This document shows positions 32,706 to 41,402 of a stretch of 64,000 nt of DNA, piece after piece. Source of the DNA: Desulfobacterium sp. (lineage in GTDB: Bacteria > Desulfobacterota > Desulfobacteria > Desulfobacterales > Desulfobacteraceae). Within the stretch, counting starts at the first letter, position 1. The number at the start of each line of letters is the position of its first letter. The stretch lies in the NCBI GenBank assembly GCA_030145245.1, contig JAQYWC010000069.1, forward strand, positions 90,643 through 154,642. The letters are read 5' to 3'. The position numbers and the translations under genes are program-made. The notes below the pieces were generated by a model. That model was given only the letters and a program-made list of their open reading frames with translations, was not told the origin of the DNA and did not search any database.

Positions 32706-33341
32706 TTATTGCTTTTTTCCCAGGATGGTGTGGAAGCCGGTGGTGTCCACAAAGCTTTCCATGGTGAGGCCGGCATTGGCAAAGAGTGTTTCCATCTCGC
32801 TTCTGTCGGGCAGGCGGTCGTTTGACACCGCGCTCTCGGTCTTGTGGTGGTTTGTAAGCTCACTGGAGGACATGAGGTGGGCAATCACCAGGAGGCCGCC
32901 GGGCTTGAGCACCCTCACCAGGCTTTCAAGGGCCCGGGCCTTGTCCGGAAAGTGGGGAAAGCAGGCAAAGCAGATCACCCGGTCGCAATGGTTCTCCCCC
33001 AGGGGAATGTTGGTCACCTGGGAGCAGATAAAGCTGATGTTGTCTCCCTTATGGAGCGCCTGGTTTACCCTGATCATCTCCTCGGCATAGTCCAGTTCAT
33101 AAAGGTGGCCTTCGGGTGAGAGCCGCTTCATGAGATAGGGGGCAAGCACCCCGCTGCCGCATCCTGCGTCCAGGACCCTGTGGTTGGGTGCAAGGTCAAG
33201 GGATTGGATGATACGCTCTATCTTTTCTGAATAGCGGTCGTAGTTCCCGGTTTCGGGATCCTTGTACAATTTGTCCAGCCAGGTTTCTGCCCGTTCGTTG
33301 AAAAAGCGTTTTCTTTCAATGTCCTGTTGTGTCATCTCCAT
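32706..33341 (-). CDS. SAM-dependent methyltransferase (class I)
   Basis: 211 residues. SAM-binding motif I is VLDAGCGSGVLAPYL (about residue 57), then YELDYAEEMIRVNQ (motif II acid), RVICFACFPHFPD and LKPGGLLVIAH (motifs post-II and III). Similar to UbiE/Methyltransf_11 proteins. N-terminal RKRFFNERAETWD-type segment is usual for this group. AAAGGAG lies 6 nt before the ATG. It ends a five-gene minus-strand group with a FecCD-type importer and a second methyltransferase, which suggests it modifies the transported ligand or a metal-containing cofactor. Confidence 0.82.
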   Translation of the reverse strand: MEMTQQDIERKRFFNERAETWLDKLYKDPETGNYDRYSEKIERIIQSLDLAPNHRVLDAGCGSGVLAPYLMKRLSPEGHLYELDYAEEMIRVNQALHKGDNISFICSQVTNIPLGENHCDRVICFACFPHFPDKARALESLVRVLKPGGLLVIAHLMSSSELTNHHKTESAVSNDRLPDRSEMETLFANAGLTMESFVDTTGFHTILGKKQ

Positions 33342-33395
33342 GGTTTACTCCTTTAGCTCCTTAACTCTAATTTACGTGTTATTTTGGCAAGAAGA

Positions 33396-34616
33396 TCAGA
33401 TTCCTTTTGGGGTCTGGGTTGTCCTGGTTAAGGTCCAATCCATCCATTGGCAGGCCCTGAGTTCTTTTGCTGTGTTCTGGTCAACTCCGTAGAGGTTTTG
33501 GTAAAATGTCAGGAGCCATTCGCTAAGGTCTATATCCTGGAATCGTTCGGGATAGGCTGCTTTGGCCATGACCATGATATCGATGGGGTATTCCAGCCGT
33601 TTTTCGCAGTTGCAGGGGGTCCAGGGCAGGGCCGACACCGCCCTGTTCCGGACGGCAGTCATCTCTTTGAGGTCCTGGTAGTAGGGTGCTTCGTACAGTT
33701 CCCTGGGGGGATGGTAGCCCCAGCTGGTGACCAGGATGATCACATCCGGGTCAAGGGCCAGGAGCTGCCCGGTGTTGAGGATGCCCCAGGCACCACTGCC
33801 CTTGTAGGCGTTGTTGGCATTGACATACTTTTGGAGCAGATGGGTCTGGATGGTGTCCTGGCCCCTGGCATTGCCCGCTCCTCCCTGGCTTCTCGCCTTT
33901 GGGGAGAGGCCCAGGAGCAGGATCTCCTTTTTGTCCGCTTCCGGGATATCACAGGTTCTCTCCCGGACAAAGGCGATGCTTTGTTCCAGAAAGGTGGCAA
34001 GTTCGTCTGCCGCCTTTGATTGCTGGAACACCCTGCCGATGATCCTGATCTCCTCTCCCATGGTGCCAAGGTCCGGCCGGTCAAAGGTGTTGGGGCCGTG
34101 GAGAACCACCAGTGGAATGCCCAGGGATTCGATCAAACGGATTCCCTTTTTGATCACGTCCTCCCCTCCCATGAGGGAGCAGGAGCCGGTTCTGACGATC
34201 ACCACATCGGGATCAAGGCTTGCAAGCCGTTCATAGTTGATGCCCGTGCCGGACCGGGTGATCAAGGGAAGATCCATGAGCCCCGGGTTGAGATAGGTGA
34301 CGGTATTGATGCCGTCGTGGTAGGCATAGGTATCGGTGCCAAGGGTGGGGTAGGTGTAGGACCAGATCTTTGGAATGCACCCTGATCCTAAGCCCACGAT
34401 CTTATCAGCCACCTTGAGTCTTGCCATCACTCCTTCGATCATGCCGTCGCTGATGGTGACCACCCGGTTGATGGTCTTGGGAACCCTGACGTCCACCCCC
34501 CGCTGGTCCCTGACCGTGATGAACCCCTGTGCCCGGCAGAGAAGGGGAAGGGCGAGAACCAGGACAAGGGCAAGTCCCAGGGCCGATCCCGGAAGGGGTC
34601 GCCTAATTGAGGGCAT
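33396..34616 (-). CDS. ABC transporter periplasmic binding protein (FepB/BtuF class)
   Basis: 406 residues. A signal peptide precedes AQGFITVRDQRG; the mature protein has the metal-chelate binding-protein fold: RVPKTINRVVTISDGMIEGVMARLKVADKIVGLG, NYERLASLDPDVVIV in lobe 1, a long linking helix, and LLALDPDVIILV in lobe 2. Family members bind ferric siderophores, heme, cobalamin or metal oxyanions. It partners with the permease at 36298 and ATPase at 35496, though the methyltransferase gene at 34603 intervenes (14-bp overlap). Fur-like regulation upstream points to iron. Confidence 0.82.
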   Translation of the reverse strand: MPSIRRPLPGSALGLALVLVLALPLLCRAQGFITVRDQRGVDVRVPKTINRVVTISDGMIEGVMARLKVADKIVGLGSGCIPKIWSYTYPTLGTDTYAYHDGINTVTYLNPGLMDLPLITRSGTGINYERLASLDPDVVIVRTGSCSLMGGEDVIKKGIRLIESLGIPLVVLHGPNTFDRPDLGTMGEEIRIIGRVFQQSKAADELATFLEQSIAFVRERTCDIPEADKKEILLLGLSPKARSQGGAGNARGQDTIQTHLLQKYVNANNAYKGSGAWGILNTGQLLALDPDVIILVTSWGYHPPRELYEAPYYQDLKEMTAVRNRAVSALPWTPCNCEKRLEYPIDIMVMAKAAYPERFQDIDLSEWLLTFYQNLYGVDQNTAKELRACQWMDWTLTRTTQTPKGI

Positions 34617-35460
34617 GGCTTTCCTCCCCTGTTTTCCACCAGAACTTCATGGTGGTGTGGTCAAAACCGTGGACATAGCCGCCGTTCCCTTTTACCAGAT
34701 GGGTACTCAAGTACTCTTCAAGCACGGGCCGATGGTCATCCTGGATGCGTTCAAACCGCCGGCAGTAGAACTCCAGGGCTTCGGATTGACTTGTAAAGGT
34801 TTCATGGAAATGCTCGTTGGTCACCTCGATGTTGGGGTAAATGCCCATCTGGTAGAGGACCTGGAACAGGATGTCGCTTTTGGGGCCGCCGTGGTACTCC
34901 TGGTCAAAGAGCCTGGGCCACACCGCCTTGGGCATCGCTTCCCAGCCCGGGATGCCAGCATGCCAGTAGATGTAGACATATTTCCGGCTCACTTGGACCA
35001 TTTTTTCCACGGCCTCCCTGATGTCGGTCATGCCCAGGCTCATGGAGGCGATGACAAGGTCGTACCTGTGGTTGAGTTCCGGGGTGATCTCCACATCCTC
35101 CCAGGGCTTTTCGATACATCGGATGTTTTGGATGTTCTTCTCCTGGATCAGCTCCTGCATCACCCGGTTCATCCCCGGGGAGGGCTCCACCGTGGTGACC
35201 GAGCGAACCTGTTTGGCCATGGGAACGGCAAGGATGCCGGGGCCTGATCCGATGTCGATCACCCGCATATGGGGTTCGAGGGGAAGGTCTTTAAGGGTGT
35301 TGTTAATTCGGTTCTGGTGCTTTCCAACCCCCTCTTTGAGGTAGATCTTTGCCGATTTCGGGTCGGCCCAGAACTCCTTGCAGCTTTTGCCTGAGGTGGT
35401 TCGCCATTGTGTCATCTGGTGTTTCCACTCGTTGTTCCAGTCAACTTTTGCTAATTCCAT
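34603..35460 (-). CDS. SAM-dependent methyltransferase in ABC importer operon
   Basis: 285 residues. Motif I is VIDIGSGPGILAVPMAKQ (about 67), followed by VTTVEPSPGMNRVM and YDLVIASMSLGMTDIREAVEKM. The flanks (KEFWADPKSAKIYLKEG; KSDILFQVLYQMGIYPNIEVTNEHFHETF) are not in simple UbiE proteins and resemble methyltransferases found beside metal-chelate importers in delta-proteobacteria. AAAAGGAG precedes the ATG. Located between ATPase and binding protein genes, so co-expression with the transporter is expected; substrate unknown. Confidence 0.8.
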   Translation of the reverse strand: MELAKVDWNNEWKHQMTQWRTTSGKSCKEFWADPKSAKIYLKEGVGKHQNRINNTLKDLPLEPHMRVIDIGSGPGILAVPMAKQVRSVTTVEPSPGMNRVMQELIQEKNIQNIRCIEKPWEDVEITPELNHRYDLVIASMSLGMTDIREAVEKMVQVSRKYVYIYWHAGIPGWEAMPKAVWPRLFDQEYHGGPKSDILFQVLYQMGIYPNIEVTNEHFHETFTSQSEALEFYCRRFERIQDDHRPVLEEYLSTHLVKGNGGYVHGFDHTTMKFWWKTGEESHALN

Positions 35461-35495
35461 TTACTATCTCCTTTTATCTTGTTGGCGTTCTGACC

Positions 35496-36296
35496 CTAGG
35501 CCATGATTTCCCGGGGGGTGGGTTGTTTATGGGTGACACCCTTTGGCAAAATCATCTTGATGTCCTCAAGGTCCCTCACCTGGCAGGAGCCCTGGTAGAT
35601 GGTGTCCATCATCTCCTGGCACAGAACCGTTGCAGGCGAGCCGGTGGCAGCCACCTCATTGTCGTTCAGGACCACGGTGGTGTCGCAGAACCAGGCCACA
35701 TGGTTGGGATCGTGGCTGCAGGCAAGGATGGTGATGCCCTGGTCGGCAATGGCTCTCAGGGTTTTCCAGATCTCCAGCTGGTTTTTGAAGTCAAGGGCCG
35801 AGGTGGGTTCGTCCAGGAAGATCAGCCGGGTCTCCTGGGCAATGGCCCTTGCAATGAGGACCATCTGCCGCTGGCCCCCGGAGAGAAGATCATAGGGCTG
35901 GTCCCGGAGATGGGCAATACCCAGGGTCGAAAGCGCCTGTTCAGCCTTTTCCATGTCCCTGGCCTTTGGCACGGACATGGGGTTCAGGTGGGGGGTCCTG
36001 CCCATGAGCACCATCTCCTTGACAAGGTAGGGAAACGGCGGTTTGTGGTCCTGGGGAACATAGGCCACAAGCTTTGCCATCTCCCGTGTCTTGATGGTCT
36101 TTATGTCCATGCCGTTAATGGCGATGGTGCCGGTGTAGCCGGTGAGAAATTTCAGGCAGCACTTGAACAGGGTGGTCTTGCCGCATCCGTTGGGGCCGAA
36201 GAGGCCGCAGAGTTCTCCCCGGGTCAGGGAGAAGGAGATGTTATCAAGAACAGGTTTGTTCGTATAGCTGAAATTAAGGGTGTCGATGGTGAGCAT
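35496..36296 (-). CDS. ABC transporter ATP-binding protein (FecE/BtuD class)
   Basis: 266 residues. Walker A GLFGPNGCGKTTLF, Q-loop AYVPQDHKPPFPY, signature LLSGGQRQMVLIARA, Walker B LIFLDEPTSALD and H-loop ACSHDPNHV are all intact. It energises import with the FecCD permease. The frame is open to 36380 but that would lie inside the permease gene; ATG 36296 follows GGAGG by 6 nt and the permease stop codon lies in that spacer. Confidence 0.92.
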   Translation of the reverse strand: MLTIDTLNFSYTNKPVLDNISFSLTRGELCGLFGPNGCGKTTLFKCCLKFLTGYTGTIAINGMDIKTIKTREMAKLVAYVPQDHKPPFPYLVKEMVLMGRTPHLNPMSVPKARDMEKAEQALSTLGIAHLRDQPYDLLSGGQRQMVLIARAIAQETRLIFLDEPTSALDFKNQLEIWKTLRAIADQGITILACSHDPNHVAWFCDTTVVLNDNEVAATGSPATVLCQEMMDTIYQGSCQVRDLEDIKMILPKGVTHKQPTPREIMA

Positions 36297-36297
36297 G

Positions 36298-37332
36298 TTA
36301 TCCTCCAAAGACCCGCTGCCCCTTGCTCCGTATGAGGAAAAAGAGGTAGGGGGCTCCAAGTATGGATGTGATGATTCCAATGGGAATCTCGGCGTTTGTC
36401 AATGTCCTTGCCAGGGTGTCGCAGACGATGAGATAGATGGCCCCCAATATCCCGGCCACCGGGATGACGATCCTGTGGTCGGGCCCGGTGATCATCCGTG
36501 TGGCATGGGGCATCATCAGGCCTACCCAGGCGATGATGCCCACGCTGGAGACGGCGGCCGCCGTCATGAGGGTGGCAAGGGTGATGAGGAGGAGCTTGGT
36601 GGCCTCAGGATTGATCCCCAGGCTCTGGGCTTCCTGGTCCCCCATGGAGATCACGTTGATCCGCCAGCCGGAAAGCCAGATGATGACAAAGCAGGGCAGG
36701 GCAATGGGAACGAGGATGGCAAGATCCCTCCATCCGGCATAGTAAAATCCCCCCATGAGCCAGAACACGATCTCCCTCAGGGCGGTGTCCTGGGCAACGT
36801 ACTTGATGATGCCCACAAAGGCGGAAAAGATGGAACCGGTGATGACGCCGGCAAGGATCAGGGTGACCACCGGGGTCTGGCCCCGGACCCGGGCCATGGT
36901 GTAGGCCATGGCAACGGCCATGAACCCGAACACAAAGGCCAGCACCTGGACCGACAGGAAAAAGGAGGGAAACACAATGCCCAGGGAGGCTCCGAAGGCG
37001 GCGCCGGAGGAGATGCCCAGAACATAGGGTTCCACCAGGGGATTTTTAAAGCAGCCCTGGAACACCGTGCCGGCCGTGGCAAGGCAGACACCCACAACAA
37101 CGGCCAGGAGGGTCCTTGGCAGCCGGATGTTCCACACGATGGTGTTGTGGAGCCGTTCCAGGGAGTCCAGGTCCGGATAGGAGAAGAGGTGGGCTGAGAT
37201 GGTCTTCACAATGGCGGACACCGGGATGCTGCAGGCGCCGCACTGCATGCATAAAAAGGCGGTCATGACAAGAAGGCCGAACAGGGCTGTTGTTGATAGG
37301 GTTTGTTTGTTGATCAGCTGGGTTGTGGTCAT
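36298..37332 (-). CDS. FecCD-family ABC importer permease
   Basis: About 344 residues with roughly ten membrane helices. Family signatures: IRLPRTLLAVVVGVCLATAGTVFQGCFKNPLVEPYVLGISSGAAFGASLGI, the LAGVITGSIFSAFVGIIKY region, and VGIIAWVGLMMPHATRMITGPDHR. The frame is open to 37392, but its ATG lies inside an intrinsic terminator hairpin (37384-37431), so the ATG at 37332 (MTTTQLINKQ) is preferred, although its SD is weak. First gene of the importer operon. Confidence 0.9.
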   Translation of the reverse strand: MTTTQLINKQTLSTTALFGLLVMTAFLCMQCGACSIPVSAIVKTISAHLFSYPDLDSLERLHNTIVWNIRLPRTLLAVVVGVCLATAGTVFQGCFKNPLVEPYVLGISSGAAFGASLGIVFPSFFLSVQVLAFVFGFMAVAMAYTMARVRGQTPVVTLILAGVITGSIFSAFVGIIKYVAQDTALREIVFWLMGGFYYAGWRDLAILVPIALPCFVIIWLSGWRINVISMGDQEAQSLGINPEATKLLLITLATLMTAAAVSSVGIIAWVGLMMPHATRMITGPDHRIVIPVAGILGAIYLIVCDTLARTLTNAEIPIGIITSILGAPYLFFLIRSKGQRVFGG

Positions 37333-37383
37333 TGCTCTTTTGTCCAACTCCGTTACGGGTTGAGGCGGTTGACGCCAACAAAA

Positions 37384-37431
37384 AAAGGCCATGAAGATAC
37401 AGAAATAGTTCTGTAAGCCTTCATGGCCTTT
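37384..37431 (-). terminator. Attenuator-like terminator in the importer leader
   Basis: 13-bp stem AAAGGCCATGAAG/CTTCATGGCCTTT with an inner TACAGAA/TTCTGTA hairpin, followed on the minus strand by T7. It stands about 50 nt upstream of the permease start and about 110 nt downstream of the Fur-like box, so it interrupts the leader of the operon and not the end of another gene. Confidence 0.75.
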
Positions 37432-37541
37432 GGTGTTTGCTTAAATTTCTTACAACGGTATTTTGAGCAACATCTTCAGGATGTCATTTGAGAACTTCAT
37501 TAGTATATGGATGCCAGGGTGTCAACCCCAAAAAAACACAA

Positions 37542-37554
37542 AATGATAATCATT
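37542..37554. promoter_or_regulatory. Fur-box-like palindrome
   Basis: AATGATAATCATT is the 6-1-6 core of the Fur consensus GATAATGATAATCATTATC. It lies between the divergent importer operon and the EAL-HDOD gene and abuts the -35 of the latter. Confidence 0.6.
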
Positions 37555-37581
37555 GATTAAGCTATTTAATATGGTTATAGT
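37553..37581 (+). promoter_or_regulatory. Promoter of the EAL-HDOD gene (copy 1 of a duplicated promoter)
   Basis: TTGATT (37553-37558), 17-bp spacer, TATAGT (37576-37581). Spacer bases TTAAT-TGG are shared with the promoter at 38900-38928. It overlaps the Fur-like palindrome by two bases. Confidence 0.65.
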
Positions 37582-37668
37582 AAATTTTGTGCTTATGCTC
37601 ACCCGGCACAAGGGGTTTCATGATGTGGCATGATGTTGCAAAAATTGTTAAAGGAGAAGGAGAGCTGC

Positions 37669-38892
37669 TTGGACATTTATGTGGCAAGACAACCGATCCT
37701 GGACCGGCAGCAAAAGACCGTTGCCTATGAACTCTTGTTCAGGGATGGGCTTGAAAATTCTTTTCCGGATATGGATGGCGATACCGCAACCTTCAGACTC
37801 CTTTCCAACACCTTTTTTTCCATGGGGATCAACTGGATATCCATGAGAAAGCCTGTTTTTATAAATTTTCCCCAGTCCCTTATTGAACATGAAGTCCCCC
37901 TCTTTTTTCCACAAAAGAATGTGGTAATCGAGGTGCTTGAGGATGTCAATCCGGACAAAAACGTGGTTCGGGCGCTTAACCGGTTAAAGGAGAAGGGGTT
38001 TCGCATCGCCCTGGATGATTTTGTCTATTCCCCGGAGTTGACGCCCCTTGTCCAGAGTGCCGATATCGTCAAATTCGATTTCAAGGAATCCTCCCTGGAG
38101 GAGATCAAGAAGATGCTGACCTCCCTTTCCGGGTTTCCCAAACTCAAGTTTCTGGCTGAAAAAATCGAAACCCATGGGGAGTTCAATCAAGCCCTGGAAT
38201 TGGGGTTCCATTTTTTTCAGGGCTATTTTTTTGAAAAACCCAAGATCCTGACCAACAAGTGTATCCCGGCTGTAAAGATCAACCTGATACGGCTCCTGGC
38301 CCAGGTCTCAGCAAAGGAGAGCGATTTTCCCAAGCTGACCCAGCTGATCCGGGGGGATGTTTCCATCTCCTTTCGCCTGCTCAAGTTTATCAACTCGGCC
38401 TATTACCGGCGGACAATTCCCGTGGATTCGGTGAAGGATGCCGTGATTCTCCTGGGGGAAAAGGCGATCAAGCAGTTCATTCTTCTGATCGCATCGGCCG
38501 GACTTGCCGCAGGAAAGCCCAAAGAGATGGTAACCACAGCCATTATCACAGGCCGGGTCTGTGAACTTCTGGGAAAGGATGTGAAAACAGGCTTTTCAGA
38601 TGAAGAGTTGTTCACACTGGGGCTGTTTCGAAACATCGACGCCATGCTGGACATGCCCATGGCAATGGTTCTAAAGGATCTTCCATTTACCAGTACCATC
38701 AAGCAGGCCCTGTTGGGCAAGAACAAGGATCTTGACCAACTCTTTGGCGTTATCACAGATTTTGTGAGGGGAGACTGGGAAAATGTCAGGCTCCGCAGCC
38801 AGCTCCTCTGCATCCAGGTGGAAACCATAAGGGACGCCTACCAGGATGCGGTCTCCATGGCCGACGAATTTCTGGCCATCTCCCCAAACTAA
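37669..38892 (+). CDS. YuxH-type EAL-HDOD signalling protein
   Basis: About 407 residues: an N-terminal degenerate EAL domain (YVARQPILDRQQKTVAYELLFRDG; VVIEVLEDV; IALDDFVYSPEL; FDFKES; FLAEKIET; FFQGYFFEKP) and a C-terminal HDOD domain (LTQLIRGDVSISFRLLKFINSAYY, DAVILLGEKAIKQFILLIA). Several EAL metal ligands are altered (YELLF for EAL), so it may bind and not hydrolyse cyclic-di-GMP. The frame opens at ATG 37630, but TTG 37669 has AAGGAG 6 nt upstream and gives the usual MDIYVARQP start. Confidence 0.87.
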   Translation: MDIYVARQPILDRQQKTVAYELLFRDGLENSFPDMDGDTATFRLLSNTFFSMGINWISMRKPVFINFPQSLIEHEVPLFFPQKNVVIEVLEDVNPDKNVVRALNRLKEKGFRIALDDFVYSPELTPLVQSADIVKFDFKESSLEEIKKMLTSLSGFPKLKFLAEKIETHGEFNQALELGFHFFQGYFFEKPKILTNKCIPAVKINLIRLLAQVSAKESDFPKLTQLIRGDVSISFRLLKFINSAYYRRTIPVDSVKDAVILLGEKAIKQFILLIASAGLAAGKPKEMVTTAIITGRVCELLGKDVKTGFSDEELFTLGLFRNIDAMLDMPMAMVLKDLPFTSTIKQALLGKNKDLDQLFGVITDFVRGDWENVRLRSQLLCIQVETIRDAYQDAVSMADEFLAISPN

Positions 38893-38899
38893 ATAACAA

Positions 38900-38928
38900 T
38901 TGATTAAGCGACTTAATGTGGCTATAGT
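38900..38928 (+). promoter_or_regulatory. Promoter copy 2, upstream of the S4-domain gene
   Basis: TTGATT (38900-38905), 17-bp spacer, TATAGT (38923-38928). About 39 bp including spacer and the downstream TTTTTGT match the region at 37553-37592, so the two transcription units probably respond to the same signal. Confidence 0.65.
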
Positions 38929-38986
38929 CCTTTTTGTTGCAGGAACAATGATCTCCTGCTGAGAATCAACCCTTTTTAAGAGAGAG

Positions 38987-39208
38987 ATGTTGGAGACGAT
39001 GGACGAGGTAAGGATAGACAGGGAGCCTGTAGAGCTCTACAAAATTTTAAAATTTGAAAATCTGGTCATGAGCGGGGGAGAGGCAAAGCACGTGATCGCC
39101 GAAGGAATGGTGACCGTCAACGGCGAGACCGAGACCCGCAAGCGAAAGAAGATCTTTGCAGGGGATGTGATCGAATTTGCGGACCATACATTGAAGATCA
39201 TCCTATAG
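38987..39208 (+). CDS. Small S4-domain RNA-binding protein (YbcJ-like)
   Basis: 73 residues forming an S4 domain: VELYKILKFENLVMSGGEAKHVIAEGMVTVNGETETRKRKKIFAGDVIEF. Same size and layout as E. coli YbcJ and the RqcP/YaaA group of small RNA-binding proteins. Start is ambiguous between ATG 38987 and ATG 38999 (GGAG 3 nt upstream of the latter). Followed after 6 bp by the DUF2284 gene. Confidence 0.85.
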   Translation: MLETMDEVRIDREPVELYKILKFENLVMSGGEAKHVIAEGMVTVNGETETRKRKKIFAGDVIEFADHTLKIIL

Positions 39209-39214
39209 GAGTTC

Positions 39215-39814
39215 ATGGTGGAGAATCAGGATAGAGCCGAGACGATCTTGGCCCATGCTGCAAAACTCGGCACAAGCGGTGCGAGCATCATCGCTCCCGG
39301 CCAGGTGCCGGTGGATAACAAATTTATCGAATTCTGCAAAACGCCCCAGTGCCCGGGGTATGGAAGCTCCATGAGCTGTCCCCCCCATGTGAAGGGACCG
39401 GACTGGTTCCGGGAGTACCTCAAGACCTTTGACCAGGTCCTGGTGTTCAAGTTTGATGTGCCAACCCGGATACTGCTCTCCGAGGAGCGCCATGAGGTGA
39501 CCCGGCTCATCCATGAGACCGCCTCGGGGATAGAGCTTTTTGCCCTGGCTAACGGATATGGCCGGGCCAAGGGCTTTGCCGGGGGATCGTGCAAACAGGT
39601 CTTCTGCAAGGAGTTCCTGGGCTGCCGGGTCCTTTCAGGAACCGGCGGGTGCCGGAATCCGGACAAGGCGCGCCAGTCCATGTCCGGCATGGGCGTGGAT
39701 TTTCTGGAGCTTACAAAGCTTCTGGGTTGGAAGATGGAGATCATCACCCAAACGACCAACGCCGAAGAAGTGTCCATGGGAATGATGGCCGGAATGGTAT
39801 TGATGGGGGATTGA
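39215..39814 (+). CDS. DUF2284 predicted metal-binding protein
   Basis: 199 residues with the family cysteine pattern: CKTPQCPGYGSSMSCPPHV near residue 41, then GGSCKQVFCKEFLGCRVLSGTGGCRNP near 123, and ARQSMSGMGVDF. Such proteins are common in anaerobes and are thought to bind Fe-S clusters or metal; no reaction is known. AGGAG precedes the ATG. Between the S4 gene and a LysE transporter gene with 4-6 bp spacings, so probably one operon. Confidence 0.85.
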   Translation: MVENQDRAETILAHAAKLGTSGASIIAPGQVPVDNKFIEFCKTPQCPGYGSSMSCPPHVKGPDWFREYLKTFDQVLVFKFDVPTRILLSEERHEVTRLIHETASGIELFALANGYGRAKGFAGGSCKQVFCKEFLGCRVLSGTGGCRNPDKARQSMSGMGVDFLELTKLLGWKMEIITQTTNAEEVSMGMMAGMVLMGD

Positions 39815-39818
39815 ATCC

Positions 39819-40445
39819 ATGGATAGCGGAATGTGGGTCTACGTTACGGCCATCACCCTCCTGACCATGACGCCGGGGGTGGATACCATGCTGGTTATCA
39901 GGAACACCTCAAGGGGTGGGGTGCGGGACGGAATCGCAAGCAGCGTCGGCATCTGTTCCGGTCTTTTTCTCCATGCAACCATCTCCGCCGTGGGCATCTC
40001 CATGCTGCTTCTCAGGTGCGCCTGGGCCTTTCGGGCCCTTAAACTTGCGGGTGCCCTCTATCTGATCTGGCTGGGTATTGTCAGTTTCAAGGCTGCCCTT
40101 AACGCCGGGAAGTTTGCCAGTACTGGGGATGAAGCAGCAGGGACTTTTTCCCTGAAGCATTCCCTGTGGGAGGGATTTCTCTGCAACAGCCTCAACCCCA
40201 AGGCCGCGCTGTTTTACATGGCCTTTCTTCCCCAGTTCATCGATCCCGCACACTCGGCCCTGGCCCAGTCCCTCTTTCTTGCAGGGCTTCACTTTGCCAT
40301 TGCCATTGTTTGGCTCACCCTGGTGTCCATCCTGGTGGACAAGGCAAAGGTCGTTTTTGCAACGGTACGGCTGCGCAGGACCTTTGACGTGGTAACAGGT
40401 TCGATCATGGTGTTTTTTGGAATCACCCTGGGACTTGAGGAGTGA
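39819..40445 (+). CDS. LysE/RhtB-family exporter
   Basis: 208 residues, about six membrane helices. N-terminal VYVTAITLLTMTPGVDTMLVIRNTSRGGVRDGIASSVGICSG holds the family motif (TPGPN-like, here TPGVD) and the middle has GALYLIWLGIVSFKAAL and LCNSLNPKAALFYMAFLPQF. Members export amino acids or related amines; substrate unknown. A paralogue lies at 59995-60627. Confidence 0.88.
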   Translation: MDSGMWVYVTAITLLTMTPGVDTMLVIRNTSRGGVRDGIASSVGICSGLFLHATISAVGISMLLLRCAWAFRALKLAGALYLIWLGIVSFKAALNAGKFASTGDEAAGTFSLKHSLWEGFLCNSLNPKAALFYMAFLPQFIDPAHSALAQSLFLAGLHFAIAIVWLTLVSILVDKAKVVFATVRLRRTFDVVTGSIMVFFGITLGLEE

Positions 40446-40477
40446 TTCTGCAACCCCAATAGAAACAAGGAGGCGGT

Positions 40478-41398
40478 TTGGACGAGAAAGACGTTTTGGA
40501 CGGATACCTTGGCGTGGAAACCCCGTTGCCCGGATTGAACGACGTTGAGGGCCCAACCGTTCCCGCCACCATGAACCGGGTCATCGACAGCCATGTTCAC
40601 CTCTTTCCAAAGATGATCTTTGACGCTGTCTGGGACTGGTTCGACACCTATGGCTGGCCCGTGCGCTACAAGCTGAGTTCCTCTGAACTTCTCACCTTTC
40701 TCTTTGAACATAACATCAACCATGTGGTGGCCTTTCAGTACGCCCACAAGCCCGGCATCTCAACATGGCTCAACGACTACATGGTGCATAAAGTAACTGA
40801 GTTCAACGGCCGGGTTACAGGGCTTGCAACGGTGTTTCCAGGGGAGGAGGGGGCGGTGGATATCCTGGATCGCGCCTTTGACCAGGGCCTCAAGGGGGTG
40901 AAGCTCCACGTCCATGTCCAGTGCTTTGACCCTGTGGGAAAGGAGATGGACCCCATTTATCAACTCTGCGCCCGCAGGGGAATGCCCATGGTGATCCATG
41001 GGGGACGGGAGCCCAAGAGCCCGGCCTACGCCTGTGACCCCTATGAACTGTGCTCCGCCGGCAGGATAGAGCAGGTGATTCGCACCTATCCGGACCTGAA
41101 GCTGTGCATCCCCCACTTTGGCATGGACGAGTATGACGCCTACACCCGGCTCATTGATGATTACGACAACCTCTGGCTGGATACGGCCATGGCCGTTACC
41201 GACTACCTGCCGGTGGAGTCTCCGGTGAATCTTTTGGAACTGAGAACGGACAGGATCCTCTACGGTTCTGATTTTCCCAACATTCCCTATGCCTGGGACA
41301 GGGAACTCAAGTGTCTTGAGAGCTCGGGGCTTTCCAGGGAATCCCTGGACAGGATCACCTGGAAAAACGCCGCCGAGCTCTTCGATATCAGCCTGTAG
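40478..41398 (+). CDS. Amidohydrolase (TIM-barrel, ACMSD-like)
   Basis: 306 residues of the amidohydrolase_2 family: metal motif DSHVHLFPK, then VKLHVHVQCFDP, MVIHGGREP, LKLCIPHFGMDEYD, LWLDTAMAV and LYGSDFPNIPYAW (catalytic Asp region). Members are hydrolases or decarboxylases of cyclic or carboxylated substrates. The start is TTG, with AAGGAGG 4 nt upstream; the first ATG (40571) would remove about 30 residues. A shortened copy of this gene lies at 42568-42783, so this locus took part in the duplication that multiplied the hsp20 genes. Confidence 0.85.
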   Translation: MDEKDVLDGYLGVETPLPGLNDVEGPTVPATMNRVIDSHVHLFPKMIFDAVWDWFDTYGWPVRYKLSSSELLTFLFEHNINHVVAFQYAHKPGISTWLNDYMVHKVTEFNGRVTGLATVFPGEEGAVDILDRAFDQGLKGVKLHVHVQCFDPVGKEMDPIYQLCARRGMPMVIHGGREPKSPAYACDPYELCSAGRIEQVIRTYPDLKLCIPHFGMDEYDAYTRLIDDYDNLWLDTAMAVTDYLPVESPVNLLELRTDRILYGSDFPNIPYAWDRELKCLESSGLSRESLDRITWKNAAELFDISL

Positions 41399-41402
41399 AT
41401 CA

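Noticed and set aside
36280..37197. 305-codon plus-strand open frame over the FecCD permease
   Set aside because: Gly/Asp/His-rich shadow translation; the minus strand encodes an intact permease.
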